Positions 5,738-6,480 of a stretch of 6,480 nucleotides of DNA are shown here, piece by piece. The position numbers were made by a program, and so were the translations under genes. Source of the DNA: Actinomycetota bacterium (GTDB lineage: Bacteria; Actinomycetota; Acidimicrobiia; Acidimicrobiales; Iamiaceae); contig JADGOP010000142.1 in NCBI GenBank assembly GCA_017882935.1, positions 1 to 6,480 on the forward strand. Direction: 5' to 3'. Under the pieces are notes generated by a model, which had not been told where the DNA came from, made no database searches, and was given only the letters and a program-made list of their open reading frames with translations. Every line of letters begins with the position of its first letter. Position 1 is the first letter of the stretch.

Positions 5738-6355
5738 CGTCACCGTCGGACCCCCGCCATCAAGCACCTCGACCCGCTCACGGTGAGCGAGCCGTGGCGC
5801 CCCTACGTGCGACGCATGCTCGCGGCCCACCGCTCGTACCACCGCTCCGTCGGCGACCTCCAGGCCGGGCCCCTGCACGACCGGCTCCACGACCTGGGCC
5901 GCCACGTCGACGCCGGTGTCGTGGCCGGGTGGCAGCTGGCCAGGCGCGGCCAGTCCCTCGCCGAGGCGCGCCGCGGCATCGACGCCGTCCGCCTCCACGC
6001 GCAGCTCGACGACCTGGGCGACGAGGCCACCCCGCCGGCCGGGCCGCTGGTGCACGAGGAGCTGCGCATCTCCACCCGGCAGGCGCTCGAGTCCCAGCTC
6101 CAGAGCGCGGCCCACCTCGACGCCGCGGTCGCCGCGGTGCTGCGACACCTGCAGGTGGTCGACGCCCGCCTCGGCGAGATCTGTGCCCGCACGGCCGTCG
6201 TCGTGACCCGGGCCGACGCCGGTCCGCACCCCCACCCCCACGACGCCGCCGAGCAGCTGGTGCTGCTCCAGGAGGCGCTCCGCGAGGTCGAGCTGGTGGG
6301 CCGCGTCGACGTCTCGCTGCCCGAGCTCCCCGCGCCCGCGGCAGGTCGCCCGTGA
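5732..6355 (+). CDS. Unrecognised helical protein, 207 residues
   Basis: I do not recognise a family. The product looks cytosolic and nearly all-helical, with no signal peptide or membrane segment. Residues 1-13 are basic (IRHRRTPAIKH), 20-95 form Arg/His-rich helices (PWRPYVRRMLAAHRSYHRSV, then a long segment through QLDDLGDE), 98-106 are a Pro/Gly break, and 107-160 look like a helical pair with heptad-like spacing (LESQLQSAAHLDAAVAAVLRHL). An HPHPH run at 166-170, encoded by a short CACCCC repeat (6227-6241), could bind metal or simply be a linker, and a last amphipathic helix covers 171-190. Start GTG at 5732 is the first possible, as an in-frame TGA (5729-5731) sits just before it; no good Shine-Dalgarno is seen, so a later start such as ATG 5816 remains possible. 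Codon bias and the 4-bp overlap with the next gene support real coding. Confidence 0.75.
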   Translation: MIRHRRTPAIKHLDPLTVSEPWRPYVRRMLAAHRSYHRSVGDLQAGPLHDRLHDLGRHVDAGVVAGWQLARRGQSLAEARRGIDAVRLHAQLDDLGDEATPPAGPLVHEELRISTRQALESQLQSAAHLDAAVAAVLRHLQVVDARLGEICARTAVVVTRADAGPHPHPHDAAEQLVLLQEALREVELVGRVDVSLPELPAPAAGRP

Positions 6356-6480
6356 CCGACCCGGTGCCGGGCGTCCGCGATCCCATCGACGACCACGGGC
6401 CGATGTCGCTCGGACAGGAGCCCGCCGACATCGCGGCTCCCCCGTCCGACGCGCCCACGAACGAGTCTGCGAGCACCGGC
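6352..6480 (+). CDS. Unknown protein, 3'-truncated, disordered N-terminus
   Basis: A GTG at 6352 overlaps the previous gene's TGA in the pattern GTGA, and the frame is open to the window end (43 residues: MTDPVPGVRDPIDDHGPMSL and onward). GCAGG (6341-6345) six bases upstream is a fair Shine-Dalgarno. The visible part is rich in Asp, Pro, Ala, Glu and Ser with no basic or hydrophobic segment, as in the disordered cytoplasmic leader of many actinobacterial membrane or regulatory proteins. No family can be named. The overlap suggests translational coupling with the 207-residue protein. Confidence 0.6.
   Translation, partial: MTDPVPGVRDPIDDHGPMSLGQEPADIAAPPSDAPTNESASTG

Noticed and set aside
6227..6241. 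CACCCC short tandem repeat as a phase-variation tract
   Set aside because: Only two and a half units, and a loss or gain of a 6-base unit would keep the frame. It is better seen as coding for His-Pro repeats.
5549..6476. Minus-strand open frames of 197-232 codons opposite the unknown gene
   Set aside because: They are mostly Arg/Ala/Gly/Pro or His/Val-rich shadows. The + strand frame has the 4-bp overlap with the next gene and a balanced helical composition.

Overview
The window is high-GC DNA (roughly 70% by eye) with a strong G/C third-position bias, three GTG starts among the called genes, dense packing, and two promoters in which a TANNNT hexamer lies exactly 6 bases before the start codon, as in leaderless transcripts. 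This suits an actinobacterium; an Acidimicrobiia-like lineage is possible, but nothing here proves the class. No rRNA, tRNA, transposase, integrase or CRISPR array is visible, and the gene content looks chromosomal.

Layout, left to right. (1) The C-terminal 366 residues of a glycoside hydrolase family 15 enzyme (glucoamylase/trehalase type), + strand, cut by the window's left edge. (2) Converging on it after only 22 bp, a minus-strand two-gene operon: a MoxR-type AAA+ ATPase (2626-3528) followed 7 bp later by a CoxE-like VWA-domain protein (1125-2618). (3) A 122-bp intergenic stretch (3529-3650) holding a perfect 20-bp palindrome that looks like an operator over the ATPase promoter, and a long compound hairpin just after the next gene's stop. 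(4) proA, gamma-glutamyl phosphate reductase, minus strand, 3651-4922. (5) A 114-bp divergent intergenic region with a 49-nt imperfect inverted repeat and the proA promoter. (6) A GNAT acetyltransferase resembling puromycin N-acetyltransferase, + strand, 5037-5651. (7) After 80 bp, an unrecognised 207-residue helical protein (5732-6355). (8) Overlapping it by 4 bp, the disordered first 43 residues of another unrecognised protein that runs off the right edge.

Working together: the ATPase and VWA protein should act as one chaperone-like machine (MoxR ATPase plus metal-dependent VWA partner). The last two genes are probably translationally coupled. ProA (proline biosynthesis), the GH15 enzyme (alpha-glucoside or trehalose breakdown) and the acetyltransferase appear to be independent units. 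I see no clearly new multi-gene system. The items most worth a second look are the intergenic DNA structures (palindromic operator, two compound hairpins, a start-codon hairpin), the orphan MoxR/VWA pair and the unknown gene pair at the right edge.
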